From NCBI RefSeq assembly GCF_000002995.4, contig NW_025062475.1, positions 13,858,687 to 13,922,686 on the forward strand: a DNA stretch of 64,000 nucleotides, read 5' to 3'. The position numbers and the translations under genes were made by a program. Source of the DNA: Brugia malayi. Taxonomy: Eukaryota; Nematoda; Chromadorea; Rhabditida; Onchocercidae. Within the stretch, counting starts at the first letter, position 1. Every line of letters starts with the position of its first letter. The notes beneath the pieces were generated by a model. It saw only the letters and a list, made by a program, of their open reading frames with translations. It made no database searches and was not told the origin of the DNA. Shown piece after piece: positions 25,101 to 36,048 of this stretch.

Positions 25101-25621
25101 ATGAGTAATAAATCATAAGGATTGGAAGTGTTTATAATAAATTTTACTCAAAATCTCATGAGTAATAAATCATAAGGATTGGAAGTGTTTATAATAAATT
25201 TTACTCAAAATCTCATGAGTAATAAATCATAAGGATTGGAAGTGTTTATAATAAATTTTACTCAAAATCTCATGAGTAATAAATCATGAGAGGTTAGTTT
25301 ATTATACTATGAAACTAAAAATGATTAATTAATTTTTATTAAAGATTATTTTTTTATTATTATTATTATTTTAGATAAATGTTTTCGCGAAATTATAATT
25401 CGCGACAAGGAATGCATTAATGTTAGAGTAAGTGCAAAAAAAAAAGAAAGGAAACTGTTGAGTTACCGCAGTGTGAAATTCGTGTAACACCGTGTAGATT
25501 TCAGATGTTCGTTGTAATGTATTTATTTGAACAAAATGTGTACGTTGTATGGCTGAGCATCGAAGTAAAATGGGTTCACGTTTTTTCACGTCTAATTCTT
25601 GTAATCGTTGTACCGGTTTAT
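22132..25621 (-). CDS. Unrecognised multi-exon gene (partial) with a retroelement in one intron
   Basis: Three minus-strand exons have coding character and compatible phase-0 junctions. They are 25467-25621 (includes KKREPILLRCSAIQRTHF), 23051-23215 (includes RSSPIYTIHWHVISPS) and 22132 to about 22320 (includes MNWEYVVYRISHGLHF). Donors are ACTGCG/GTAACT, GTACAG/GTAATT and ATACAG/GTATAT. The acceptor before 23215 is TTATAG. The acceptor of the last exon is unclear because that exon runs into a 30-bp minisatellite at 22345-22600. Neither the first nor the last exon of the gene is identified. I do not recognise the protein; no domain is evident. The intron between 25467 and 23215 holds a 2.1-kb BEL/Pao-derived insertion, which should be removed by splicing if the gene is active. 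Confidence 0.5.
22345..22600. repeat. 30-bp minisatellite, about 8.5 copies, open on both strands
   Basis: Direct tandem copies of CTACTGTACGATGCCTTATC + TGAAGTCGAA with few variants. Because the unit is 30 bp, frames without stops become 10-residue repeats: YDALSEVELL on plus, SDKASYSSST or QIRHRTVVRL on minus. It abuts the 3'-most recognised exon of the minus-strand gene. Whether any frame is translated is not known. Confidence 0.9.
23727..24770 (+). pseudogene. Decayed BEL/Pao gag fragment
   Basis: An ATG 19 bases after the PBS-like TGG opens a frame of about 200 residues with a charged coiled N-terminus and the BEL/Pao gag motif LSLPTFDGDPRQWQQFWSSF. The frame breaks near 24310. The next gag block continues in another frame (DDIAPENYEVIRKLL, then NEKYGDHS), followed by a stop near 24495 and further decay to about 24770. 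No protease, reverse transcriptase or integrase is present. The element is therefore non-autonomous and the gene is dead. Confidence 0.85.
25060..25290. repeat. 57-bp unit amplified four times inside the right LTR
   Basis: Units begin near 25060, 25117, 25174 and 25231 (AAGGATTGGAAGTGTTTATA and onward). The left LTR has one copy. The three extra copies explain the length difference between the two LTRs. Confidence 0.92.
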
Positions 25622-27597
25622 CTCAAATGAATCAAGATTTAAGAGTTGAAGTAATGCTTTCATCTAACTTTTTTCTTTACTATTTAATCAGTACGATATC
25701 TTAATCTTATCACTTAATCATTTGTTTTTTACATTTTAAATAGTAATTTATTTAAAAGAATTCTGCATTCAAATATGAAATATGAAACGAACCGACAAAA
25801 ACAGAAGCAGAAGAATGCGCGAAACGATTTGATTGTAGGTTACAGTGTACTGCCTTATGCTCAAGCGACCGCTGTCTAAGCATTTTTGAAATTGGAAATA
25901 ATTAAAATTAAAGAATGAAATTAAAATTCTTACATCTATCTATATGCTAATCAAATTTCGAATGTTGAGCTTTCGAATTCTAAATTGGAATTGAAAATTA
26001 AACACACATAATTGGACGTCCGGTGGATAAAAAGAGAAGAAAATGAAAGTAATATAATCTCATCGCATAAATCAACTCAAATAGGTATGAAAATGAATGG
26101 GGAAGTTCTAGAACTAATTATACTTGTTTTTTTTTTTTTTTCTTTTAGGCACAAATTATATTACTCTTTGTATCTTACAGAAGCAACATAATTCTCCATT
26201 ATTATTATTATTTATCTCATTTTTTGGTATATTTTTAATTCTAAATTAAGTTGTAACTTTAAATAGATTTTATATGCGACTACTCGTATTCAGCTATTCC
26301 CATGTTTCAAATAATGAAATTTCAAAATCGAATATCTGTAAAATCGAAAATTTTATCTGATAATAGGTAATTCCCACTTTCAGAATCGCTACTCACAATA
26401 ATTTTTCTGGTATTTACCATATGTGTATCGCTTATAAAACAGTAATATTGTACATAATCAAGCCATGTACCTATAACCATTTCAAGTAAAAATCTAATTC
26501 GAAATTTAAAAAATCTACGTAAGTTCACGCAATTACATCTTTTGGAAGAGGATAACAGCAAAGAGTTCAGTAAGTTGTTGAAAGTAAAAAAAAAAAAAAA
26601 AAAAAAATTCACAGATTATGTAAATTATAACATTATTAAATCATAACAATTACAAAGTGCCCAAATTGAGAAAAGGAAGAAAGGCAAATATTACGGATTA
26701 TTAAAAACACAATTCTAACGAAGTAAATTGCCACTCTTAGGCTTAGACTTTGGACTTTCAGGTGATGTGAGGATTACAGCAGTGAGTTCATGTGGTCATT
26801 TTATTTGAATGTAAAATTGAGGTATAATTTGTGCTTAACCAAATGATCTGATAATGCTTGTAACCATTCGAATTGATTAATTAAGTGTGAAATGAAATAT
26901 AATGCTTCTAGATGGCTAATTAATTTATCACTGACCAATTGAAGACTTTTCTATGATATAATTTTCGATTAATTATATCACAATTATATCGATTTTTTTT
27001 TCTTTTTAAGCGGTGGTTGATTAACATTATATCATATTATAAGCATAAGCATAACATCTTAAAAGCATAACATCTTAAACTAACATATGTGATTCTTAAT
27101 ATGCACCTTCTAGCTATAGCTTCTTTTTTTAAATTACTTTAAATAAAAAGCGAGGAAGAGTGAGAAATCTCTGAAACACAATCATACAAATTAACTAAGT
27201 ATTAAAGGTATTCAAGAAAGGTAGCGTAAGTTCATTTATATTGTTAAAAAAAGTTTCTCCACATTGTTACGAAAAAGGCGTCATCACATTAAATTTAGTA
27301 AATTAAAACTTGAAATTTCAAAAGTATTTGCGTAATTAGGCGAAGGAATTAATTATATGAATTTTGTAACTGTTATCAAACCCTTTGACATCACTTATAT
27401 TATCGATATTTTATTGAAGCTAGAAAAGATCTTTTAGCAAGTTTCTTCACTATTACAAAGTTTGAACTTTGCCAACCAAAATGCCTGAGTGGATTATCTG
27501 CTAAGTAGTATGTTTGGTAGTTTTCAACTCAGTAAACAAATATGAGAATTGACGATAGCCATTTACTTAATTCTTGAATGGCTCATTCCATCAAACG
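25622..27597. other. Intergenic or upstream intron sequence
   Basis: May include unrecognised 5' exons of the minus-strand gene; none is supported. A block of about 50 bases (26215-26266, with CTAAATTAAGTTGTAACTTT) recurs diverged at 44378-44429. Confidence 0.45.
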
Positions 27598-27648
27598 CGC
27601 ATTAAACTAACTGACAATAAAATGAAATCTATTTAAAACTGAAATTAA

Positions 27649-28443
27649 TAACTAATCTTTGCATTGCTCAAATTGTTAGAAAATCACATCAGACTTTCGA
27701 GATTCGAGCTGATAAGATTAAATAAATATTAAATCCATCATTATCTTCCGCATAATTTATCAAAGTTTCTCGAGAAATATCGCATTTGAGCAAAATTAAA
27801 ATTACATGAATAAATGCAAGATGCAAGAACAGTTAGCATGCATTACATTCACACTGCATGTGCAGTTAGCAGTCTGCATGCATTACATACACTTTGCATG
27901 TGCAGTTAGCAGTCTGCATGCATTACATGCACGTTGCATGTGCAGTTAGCAGTTAGCATGCATTACATTCACACTGCATGTGCAGTTAGCAGTTAGCATG
28001 CATTACATGCACACTGCATGTTGGTAAATATATTTTTAATGCAAGATGCAAGAACAGTTAGCATGCATTACATTCACACTGCATGTGCAGTTAGCAGTTA
28101 GCATGCATTACATTCACACTGATATCAAACAAATTAATATTAACTAATCTTTGCATTGCTCAAATTGTTAGAAAATCACATCAGACTTTCGAGATTCGAG
28201 CTGATAAGATTAAATAAATATTAAATCCATCATTATCTTCCGCATAATTTATCAAAGTTTCTCGAGAAATATCGCATTTGAGCAAAATTAAAATTACATG
28301 AATAAATGCAAGATGCAAGAACAGTTAGCATGCATTACATTCACACTGCATGTGCAGTTAGCAGTTAGCATGCATTACATGCACGTTGCATGTGCAGCTA
28401 GCAGTTAGCATGCATTACATGCACACTGCATGTTGGTAAATAT
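27649..28443. repeat. 490-bp tandem duplication with TGCATGCATTACATGCAC minisatellite
   Basis: The sequence from TAACTAATCTTTGCATTGCT occurs twice, at 27649 and 28139. Each copy ends in several units of roughly 33-40 bp built on GTTAGCATGCATTACATTCA. Only one copy exists in the right arm, so this duplication arose after the arms formed, or was lost on one side. Confidence 0.88.
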
Positions 28444-28582
28444 ATTTTTGCCCTAATCATTCTTTCTTATCACTAATTATAATCTGTCTATCATTGTCAT
28501 CACCATGATATTAAAGTGAAGAAAAATACGATATAAACGGATAATTTGCAGCTACTCCTTGGTTTGTTTAACCCTTCTCAAC

Positions 28583-28697
28583 GAATGATTGGCCCGATTG
28601 TTAGGTAAGTATGTTCGTCCGTATCTAAGAGTAGCAAAATTTCTGGCGGTTATCCGCTCCATCATTTTTTGGGAAAGTTGCCCTCAACGGGCAACAG
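28583..28697 (+). ncRNA. Candidate snRNA / spliced-leader-like RNA (module a)
   Basis: The layout matches a spliced-leader or SmY-class RNA. A splice-donor-like TTAG/GTAAGT falls after 28604. Hairpin I pairs TTAG (28601-28604) with CTAA (28625-28628) and GTATG (28609-28613) with CGTAT (28620-28624), so the donor is within a stem. Hairpin II is GCGG-TTAT-CCGC (28646-28657). The Sm-like site is ATTTTTTGG (28664-28672). Hairpin III is GTTGCCC-TCAAC-GGGCAAC (28677-28695). If the RNA begins near 28583 the part before the donor is 22 bases, the usual length of a nematode leader; that start is inferred. It does not match the SL1 leader. No expression evidence; it could also be an SmY-like RNA or a structured repeat. 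Confidence 0.45.
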
Positions 28698-29879
28698 AAT
28701 GTTTCGATCAATTATGCCAACATTGAATCTAAAGTAGACTCATTCTTTAGACCTATAAATCTCATTTTTTAATAAATTTGACAAATTTCTAATTAGTAAT
28801 TGCAATAATGAATTACCTGAAAATATTGTAAACATTATTTTCTGCAACAAACCTTCCACACTATTTAGCCAACCGATTCACCGCTCTGCAAGAAGAATTC
28901 ATTCCAAGAAATATCCAGAAAATATGGCGAAAAATTACGAAAAGAGTATAAATTTGGAAATATGGTTTTAATTCAATAAATTAAGAACGAACGATTGGAT
29001 GGTTTAAAATTTTCACTTGTAATGTTATATTTTACTAAATAATTAATTTGTTTATTTACTGTAAAGTAATTAGATTGTAAAGCTATTAAATCATTTTGAT
29101 AAAGCAAAAATTATAAATATTGGATAGAAATGTTCAAAATATTTGTTCAAAGTACCATTCCGATGCATTCAATTTGCTGTTTGCTCAAAGCTATAAGATC
29201 ATTTCGGTAAAATACAAATTATTTTTTACTCGCTCAATGTTGCACTGATCATAAACACTATTATCGAATTATCAAAATCAAATGATAATATCAATGATAA
29301 ATACTATTTTAGTTCTAAGAACATTTGTTTTCAATGAAAAATAAACAAGTGATTAAGTCTGTTTTATAAAATTAGATAAATAAGTCGAGATTCCATATGA
29401 CTACTTAATAACTGTACAATTGATATGCAGTTTAATAGATTTCGAGATTTTGATAGGAATTGAGGTGAAAAATTAAATAAGAGGTAAAAAAATGTGATAA
29501 AAAATAAATTTAAGAGAGGTATATAAAAACACTTTTTTTTTCATCTTTTTCTGTCTTTTTTCCTAATACTACTGAAACAAAAGCAATATTAGATGGAATA
29601 GTTAGAAATTTTGATAATTATTAATAATTCAAAGAAATCAGATCAACAAAATGAGCTGATAATTTGAAATTGTTCAAATAGCAGCACTCAATTCTTCATC
29701 ATTTCCTGTATTAATTTGCAATAGAAGATTTACTGACAAAACTGAAACTGCAAGATGAGAATGCATCGTGCAGTCAGCACAGTTAGCGTGCATTGAAAGT
29801 GCATGAAATATTTTTCCTTTATCTCTCTGATCATCATTGATTAGTAACTTGTCTATTACTCACATCTTTTTCAAAATAA

Positions 29880-30055
29880 GATTTGGGAGAATTTGCGGGG
29901 GGGGGGGCAACATTCAACCTTTAAATGGTTATCTGGGTTATTTGTCACTTTGTTAGTGACAACTCTTACCTGCAGTCAGTATAATGTGGCACTTGTCATG
30001 TCATTTTTTGGGTCGTCGTTGTTTAAAAGCGACAGTAATATGTCAACATTGAAAA
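29880..30055 (+). repeat. snRNA-like module copy b
   Basis: Diverged copy: a possible TGGC-ACTT-GTCA hairpin, ATTTTTTGG at 30003-30011, then a GTCG...CGAC hairpin (30012-30033) and the conserved trailing word CAACATTGA. Mirrored as module f in the other arm. Confidence 0.6.
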
Positions 30056-31079
30056 GATCAATTGTTTAAAATTTTTTTTTTATAAATTTTATCATTTCTA
30101 AGTATTATAAAGTGAAATTTTTGTGGATTTTTTGCATTAATTTTAAAAGTGACATCACTAAAATGTGGGCAGGTCAGATCGGATGATTTGCCTACATATC
30201 TGATGAAAATGGATTCATAGGAAAAATTTCAAACAAATTCAAAATTCGTTTATAATATTAATTAATTTTAATTTTTAACACTGAAAAAACATATTTTAGT
30301 AAAAGCTTATAGTCTAATTAATGGGAAGTAATGTTAGCCAGAATTGTTGAAAAATTTTTTGCATCAGTGAAAACTTTCAATTAATTAATTTCAATACAAA
30401 GTTTTATGTAATGAATGATCAAATTAATATCTTACATCCATTTTTTTTTTTTTTTTGAAATCATATATAATCTCTTAAGAGTATTAGAAAGTGAGAAAGA
30501 AAGGTGCATACTTCAAAGACAAATATTTTTTCTTATATTTTCTACTTACCAATCCGTTCATTACTTACATCACTAACAATTGAATATAAATGACTTCTAG
30601 GAAGAAATTGATTATTCCCGGGAAGCAAATTAAAAGTGATAATGGGTGATTACATGGATATCAGTTAGCTTGATTTTTCCTTCGTTAATTTGAAATGATA
30701 AGCGTTTATTTTTTGCACTTATCACTGCAAGATGACACACTGCTAGCAACGGCATATAGTTTTCATTGATGTTATTTACGACCAATCCAAAATTGAGCAA
30801 ACAGCAAAATGACCTTATATATATTTCAATGAAAACCAATGATTCATGATTTAGAAGGAGAAAGCTTAGATGATATTCAGGTTTGCAATAGGTAATGTAT
30901 TGACAGAATTGAAACTGCATGAATAAATGCAAGATGAGAATGCATCGTGCAGTCAGCAGTCGGCATGCATTGAAAGTGCATAAAATATTTTTCCTTTATC
31001 TCTCTGATCATCATTGATCAGTAACTTGGCTATTACTTACATCTTTTTCAAGCTTATAAAAGGTCGAAGCGAATTTTTA

Positions 31080-31290
31080 AATGACTGGACCCCGGTGTTA
31101 CTACCTGTCTGGCTTGTTTGTAATGTAGTATTGATTGATTGGTTTGATTTGATTGTTGATTGTATGAGTTTGTCTGTTTCCATAGGTAGTAACCGATGGT
31201 CATGTGACACTGATGTGTTATGTTATTTTTTGGAAAGTCGTTTTTTTAAAAGCGACAATTGTTTTCAATGTTGATTTTTAAATTTTATCA
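31080..31290 (+). repeat. snRNA-like module copy c
   Basis: Hairpin ACAC-TGAT-GTGT (31207-31218), ATTTTTTGG (31225-31233), hairpin GTCG...CGAC (31237-31256). Stem II differs from copies a and e but stays paired. Confidence 0.6.
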
Positions 31291-32489
31291 TTTCTAAGTT
31301 ATTGTAAAGTGAAATTTTTAATAAATTTTTTGCATCAATTTTAAAAACAATCGTTGCAGGAAGAGGCTGCGATGTACATGGAAGGGTTGCAATGGGTTAT
31401 ATATTTACATATTATTAATAATTAAAATGTTTATTTTATTATTAATAGTTAAAATGTTTATTTTATTATTAATAATTAAAATGTTTATTTTGCCTGCGTA
31501 AATTATCATTACTCCATTTACTTACAATTTCATCTTTTTGTAGTAAAAGTATGCAATCTGTTATTAGTTACATGCTAATCAAGAAAAACAACAATGTAAA
31601 CATGAATAATCATAAATTAATTCAATTCCATCACTATACAATACGAACCCAAAACCCAATAATGCGAAGTGAGCAAGCAAATTCTAAATTACTTCATAAA
31701 TTTTTTTGAAAATTTTTTGCATTGGTTTGAATATTTATTATATTATATTACAAATTAATTCTGAACTTATTTAATGCTTTTTCTAGGTTTGCATTTTTAT
31801 CAAATATGATCTATCTATATTCCAGCGATGTTGTTTTTAAAATTGTTGTAATAAAAAAAAAAAATCCAGATGAAGTTTAGAAATGATAAAAATTTGAATT
31901 CAATGAAAACGGTTGATGTTTTCAAATAAATTTTAACATCGAAATTATTTTTTCTCATTCATTCATGCTTTGAAATTATCGCACTTCTCATTAATTGGTT
32001 TATTCTGAGACGTCACTTTTCGTTAACTCGTTAAATTAAAAAAAGTGGTTACTTAATTTTAGAAAAGTTAAGTTTTAAGTTTCAAAGTTAAGTTTTTTTT
32101 TAGGTTTAAGTTTTTTTAAGTTTCAAGATAAATAAACTTTTAGAGAGTCAAAAAACATCTGAAAGTATATTGATAACCGATAGAACGCCAAAAGTACTGC
32201 TAATGTAATCATAGAAAATTCCCTACTGCTGTTTTTATCGCAAAGCAATTTGATTGCGTTTATTAAAATTCTCGAATTCCGAATGTGAAATATTTCACAA
32301 AATCAAGCTTTATGCATATCTGATAATAATCTTATATGATTATTTACATATACTAAACATTTTAGCTAGTTTTAATCATAGATGATGTTGTATACATTTT
32401 GATAACTAAATGACTCTATACTTTTTTTAGAAGAATCAAAATATTGTTTAAATCCAATCATAATATCCTTATGCTCTATTCAGCGTGAT

Positions 32490-32770
32490 CATTAATTGAA
32501 AGTGCATAAAATATTTTTCTTTTGTCTTTCTGATTATCACTGATTAGTAATCTGTCTACCACTCACATCTTTCTCATCTAAAGTTGAAGCAAATTTTGAC
32601 TGAAGAAGGAAAGACTTCGCATTTGCTACCCCTTTGGGTTGTTCTGTCGTGATTATATGGGCTTGACCGTTTCGTTTGGTAGTAATTGTTGAAATAACAG
32701 TTATGTTATATTATTTTTTGGGTAGTCGTCGCCTATTTACCGACGCACTATAAATTAACATTGATGAATT
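32490..32770 (+). repeat. snRNA-like module copy d
   Basis: AACA-GTTA-TGTT hairpin, ATTTTTTGG (32713-32721), hairpin CGTCG...CGACG (32727-32745), then AACATTGA. The upstream segment AAAGTGCATAAAATATTTTT is shared with the other copies. Confidence 0.6.
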
Positions 32771-33239
32771 TGAATATCAAAATTTAACTGATTTTCGACC
32801 AATTTGATGATTTCCTGACTAATCACTGTATAAATCTATCAATCACTTGAAAATAAATATGATAAATAATTTTTTTTGTTAAAATATTTCTTTTAAAATG
32901 AAGCATGGAATTATAGTTATAATTTGCAAAGATTTCATTATTGCGTTAATTGATTTTCGCTTAATCTATAAAAAGAATTCACTATGTAACTGTTTCTCTT
33001 ATTTTATCTGACTGCAACTATTAATGCATTAGTCTCGACAATCTTAGTCTAGAGAATGCTAATTGAGGTCACAGCCGCACCGCTAGTATATGTAGTTCAT
33101 TTAAATGAATGATTGTTTCGATTATTATTAGATAAATTGGTATATATATGTATTGTATCGCAGAATCTTAAAGTTAATATCAGAAATGTATAAAAATTTA
33201 AATTAGAATAACTTAGAAATGATATAATATAAGAAATCA

Positions 33240-33560
33240 TGAAGACAGTTATTGTTTCCAATGTTAATTTATATTGTCGCCCTTAAACAGACGACTTCTC
33301 CAAAAAATAACATAACAGATAACTGTCACTTGACAAGTATTACTACCAATGGAAACGGACAAAATAAACAATCAAACCAATCATTCAACACTACATGACA
33401 AACAAGCCAGACAGGTAGTAATTAGTTACTGTTTGGTCACTAAAGCTAAAGTAAAGGGTCGCTTCGACCTTTTATCTTAGCTTGAAAAAGATGTGAGTAA
33501 TAGACAAGTTACTAATCAATGATGATCAGAGAGATAAAGGAAAAATATTTCATGCACTTT
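33240..33560 (-). repeat. snRNA-like module copy e
   Basis: On the minus strand: hairpin ACAG-TTAT-CTGT (33315-33326), ATTTTTTGG (33300-33308), hairpin closed by GTCG...CGAC (33276-33295). It aligns with module a through GAATGATTGG...GATTGTT. Confidence 0.6.
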
Positions 33561-34589
33561 CAATGCTGTACGAGGCAATTTTATAAGCTTGAAAAAGATG
33601 TAAGTAATAGCCAAGTTACTGATCAATGATGATCAGAGAGATAAAGGAAAAATATTTTATGCACTTTCAATGCATGCCGACTGCTGACTGCACGATGCAT
33701 TCTCATCTTGCATTTATTCATGCAGTTTCAATTCTGTCAATACATTACCTATTGCAAACCTGAATATCATCTAAGCTTTCTCCTTCTAAATCATGAATCA
33801 TTGGTTTTCATTGAAATATATATAAGGTCATTTTGCTGTTTGCTCAATTTTGGATTGGTCGTAAATAACATCAATGAAAACTATATGTCGTTGCTAGCAG
33901 TGTGTCATCTTGCAGTGATAAGTGCAAAAAATAAACGCTTATCACTTCAAATTAAAGAAGGAAAAATCAAGCTAACTGATATCCATGTAATCACCCATTA
34001 TCACTTGTAATTTGCTTCCCGGGAATAATCAATTTCTTCCTAGAAGTCATTTATATTCAATTGTTAGTGATGTAAGTAATGAACGGATTGGTAAGTAGAA
34101 AATATAAGAAAAAATATTTGTCTTTGAAGTATGCACCTTTCTTTCTCACTTTCTAATACTCTTAAGAGATTATATATGATTTCAAAAAAAAAAATGGATG
34201 TAAGATATTAATTTGATCATTCATTACATAAAACTTTGTATTGAAATTAATTAATTGAAAGTTTTCACTGATGCAAAAAATTTTTCAACAATTCTGGCTA
34301 ACATTACTTCCCATTAATTAGACTATAAGCTTTTACTAAAATATGTTTTTTCAGTGTTAAAAATTAAAATTAATTAATATTATAAACGAATTTTGAATTT
34401 GTTTGAAATTTTTCCTATGAATCCATTTTCATCAGATATGTAGGCAAATCATCCGATCTGACCTGCCCACATTTTAGTGATGTCACTTTTAAAATTAATG
34501 CAAAAAATCCACAAAAATTTCACTTTATAATACTTAGAAATGATAAAATTTATAAAAAAAAAAAATTTTAAACAATTGATCTTTTCCAT

Positions 34590-34760
34590 GTTGACATATT
34601 ACTGTCGCTTTTAAACAACGGCGACCCAAAAAATGACATGACAAGTGCCACATTATACTGACTGCAGGTAAGAGTTGTCACTAACAAAGTGACAAATAAC
34701 CCAGATAACCATTTAAAGGTTGAATGTTGCCCCCCCAAATTCTCCCAAATCTTATTTTGA
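34590..34760 (-). repeat. snRNA-like module copy f (mirror of b)
   Basis: Near-exact reverse complement of 29880-30055, including the Sm-like site and hairpin. The G run of copy b is shorter here. Confidence 0.6.
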
Positions 34761-35937
34761 AAAAGATGTGAGTAATAGACAAGTTACTAATCAATGATGA
34801 TCAGAGAGATAAAGGAAAAATATTTCATGCACTTTCAATGCACGCTAACTGTGCTGACTGCACGATGCATTCTCATCTTGCAGTTTCAGTTTTGTCAGTA
34901 AATCTTCTATTGCAAATTAATACAGGAAATGATGAAGAATTGAGTGCTGCTATTTGAACAATTTCAAATTATCAGCTCATTTTGTTGATCTGATTTCTTT
35001 GAATTATTAATAATTATCAAAATTTCTAACTATTCCATCTAATATTGCTTTTGTTTCAGTAGTATTAGGAAAAAAGACAGAAAAAGATGAAAAAAAAAGT
35101 GTTTTTATATACCTCTCTTAAATTTATTTTTTATCACATTTTTTTACCTCTTATTTAATTTTTCACCTCAATTCCTATCAAAATCTCGAAACCTGTTAAA
35201 CTGCATATCAATTGTACAGCTATTAAGTAGTCATATGGAATCTCGACTTATTTATCTAATTTTATAAAACAGACTTAATCACTTGTTTATTTTTCATTGA
35301 AAACAAATGTTCTTAGAACTAAAATAGTATTTATCATTGATATTATCATTTGATTTTGATAATTCGATAATAGTGTTTATGATCAGTGCAACATTGAGCG
35401 AGTAAAAAATAATTTGTATTTTACCGAAATGATCTTATAGCTTTGAGCAAACAGCAAATTGAATGCATCGGAATGGTACTTTGAACAAATATTTTGAACA
35501 TTTCTATCCAATATTTATAATTTTTGCTTTATCAAAATGATTTAATTGCTTTACAATCTAATTACTTTACAGTAAATAAACAAATTAATTATTTAGTAAA
35601 ATATAACATTACAAGTGAAAATTTTAAACCATCCAATCGTTCGTTCTTAATTTATTGAATTAAAACCATATTTCCAAATTTATACTCTTTTCGTAATTTT
35701 TCGCCATATTTTCTGGATATTTCTTGGAATGAATTCTTCTTGCAGAGCGGTGAATCGGTTGGCTAAATAGTGTGGAAGGTTTGTTGCAGAAAATAATGTT
35801 TACAATATTTTCAGGTAATTCATTATTGCAATTACTAATTAGAAATTTGTCAAATTTATTAAAAAATGAGATTTATAGGTCTAAAGAATGAGTCTACTTT
35901 AGATTCAATGTTGGCATAATTGATCGAAACATTCTGT

Positions 35938-36048
35938 TGCCCGTTGAGGGCAACTTTCCCAAAAAATGATGGAGCGGATAACCGCCAGAAATTTTGCTAC
36001 TCTTAGATACGGACGAACATACTTACCTAACAATCGGGCCAATCATTC
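35938..36048 (-). ncRNA. Candidate snRNA / spliced-leader-like RNA (module g, mirror of a)
   Basis: Exact reverse complement of module a over the whole core, extending to GGTTTGTTTAACCC at about 36070. All three hairpins, the donor-like AG/GTAAGT and ATTTTTTGG are kept. Two identical copies could reflect function or simply the recent inverted duplication. Confidence 0.42.

Larger units (their letters stand above)
23259..25407. mobile_element. BEL/Pao-derived element with inverted LTRs
   Basis: The insertion starts TGTCGCG and ends CGCGACA, flanked by the 5-bp duplication AGGAA (23254-23258 and 25408-25412). The left LTR is 23259-23697 (439 bp). The right end (24797-25407, 611 bp) is the same LTR in reverse orientation; its extra 171 bp are three added copies of a 57-bp unit. 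Both LTRs are followed on their inner side by a primer-binding-site-like TGGTGCCACGAG, at about 23708 and inverted near 24786. Between them lies about 1 kb of decayed gag and no pol. A normal LTR element has direct LTRs, so this is a rearranged or palindromic insertion. It sits in an intron of the minus-strand gene. Confidence 0.88.
27598..31061 (+). repeat. Left arm of a giant inverted repeat
   Basis: From CGCATTAAAC at 27598 to TTATAAAA at 31061 this is near-identical to the reverse complement of 33579-36541. It is about 500 bp longer because a block starting near 27649 is repeated from 28139. It contains modules a and b of the snRNA-like family. A 100-residue open frame (30630-30932, minus) is mirrored in the other arm, but nothing suggests it is a gene. 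Confidence 0.93.
31062..33578. other. Spacer of the inverted repeat, with modules c, d and e
   Basis: About 2.5 kb between the arms. It holds three more copies of the snRNA-like module: c (Sm-like site 31225-31233), d (32713-32721) and e (inverted, 33300-33308). The rest is AT-rich with no gene, including a threefold repeat around AATTAAAATGTTTATTTTAT (31410-31490). Confidence 0.7.

Noticed and set aside
28583..28604. Canonical SL1 leader
   Set aside because: The 22 bases before the donor do not resemble SL1; only the architecture matches, so it is not called SL1.
30630..30932. 100-residue open frame, mirrored at 33708-34010
   Set aside because: Its conservation is explained by the recent palindrome; there is no domain, splice signal or codon bias.
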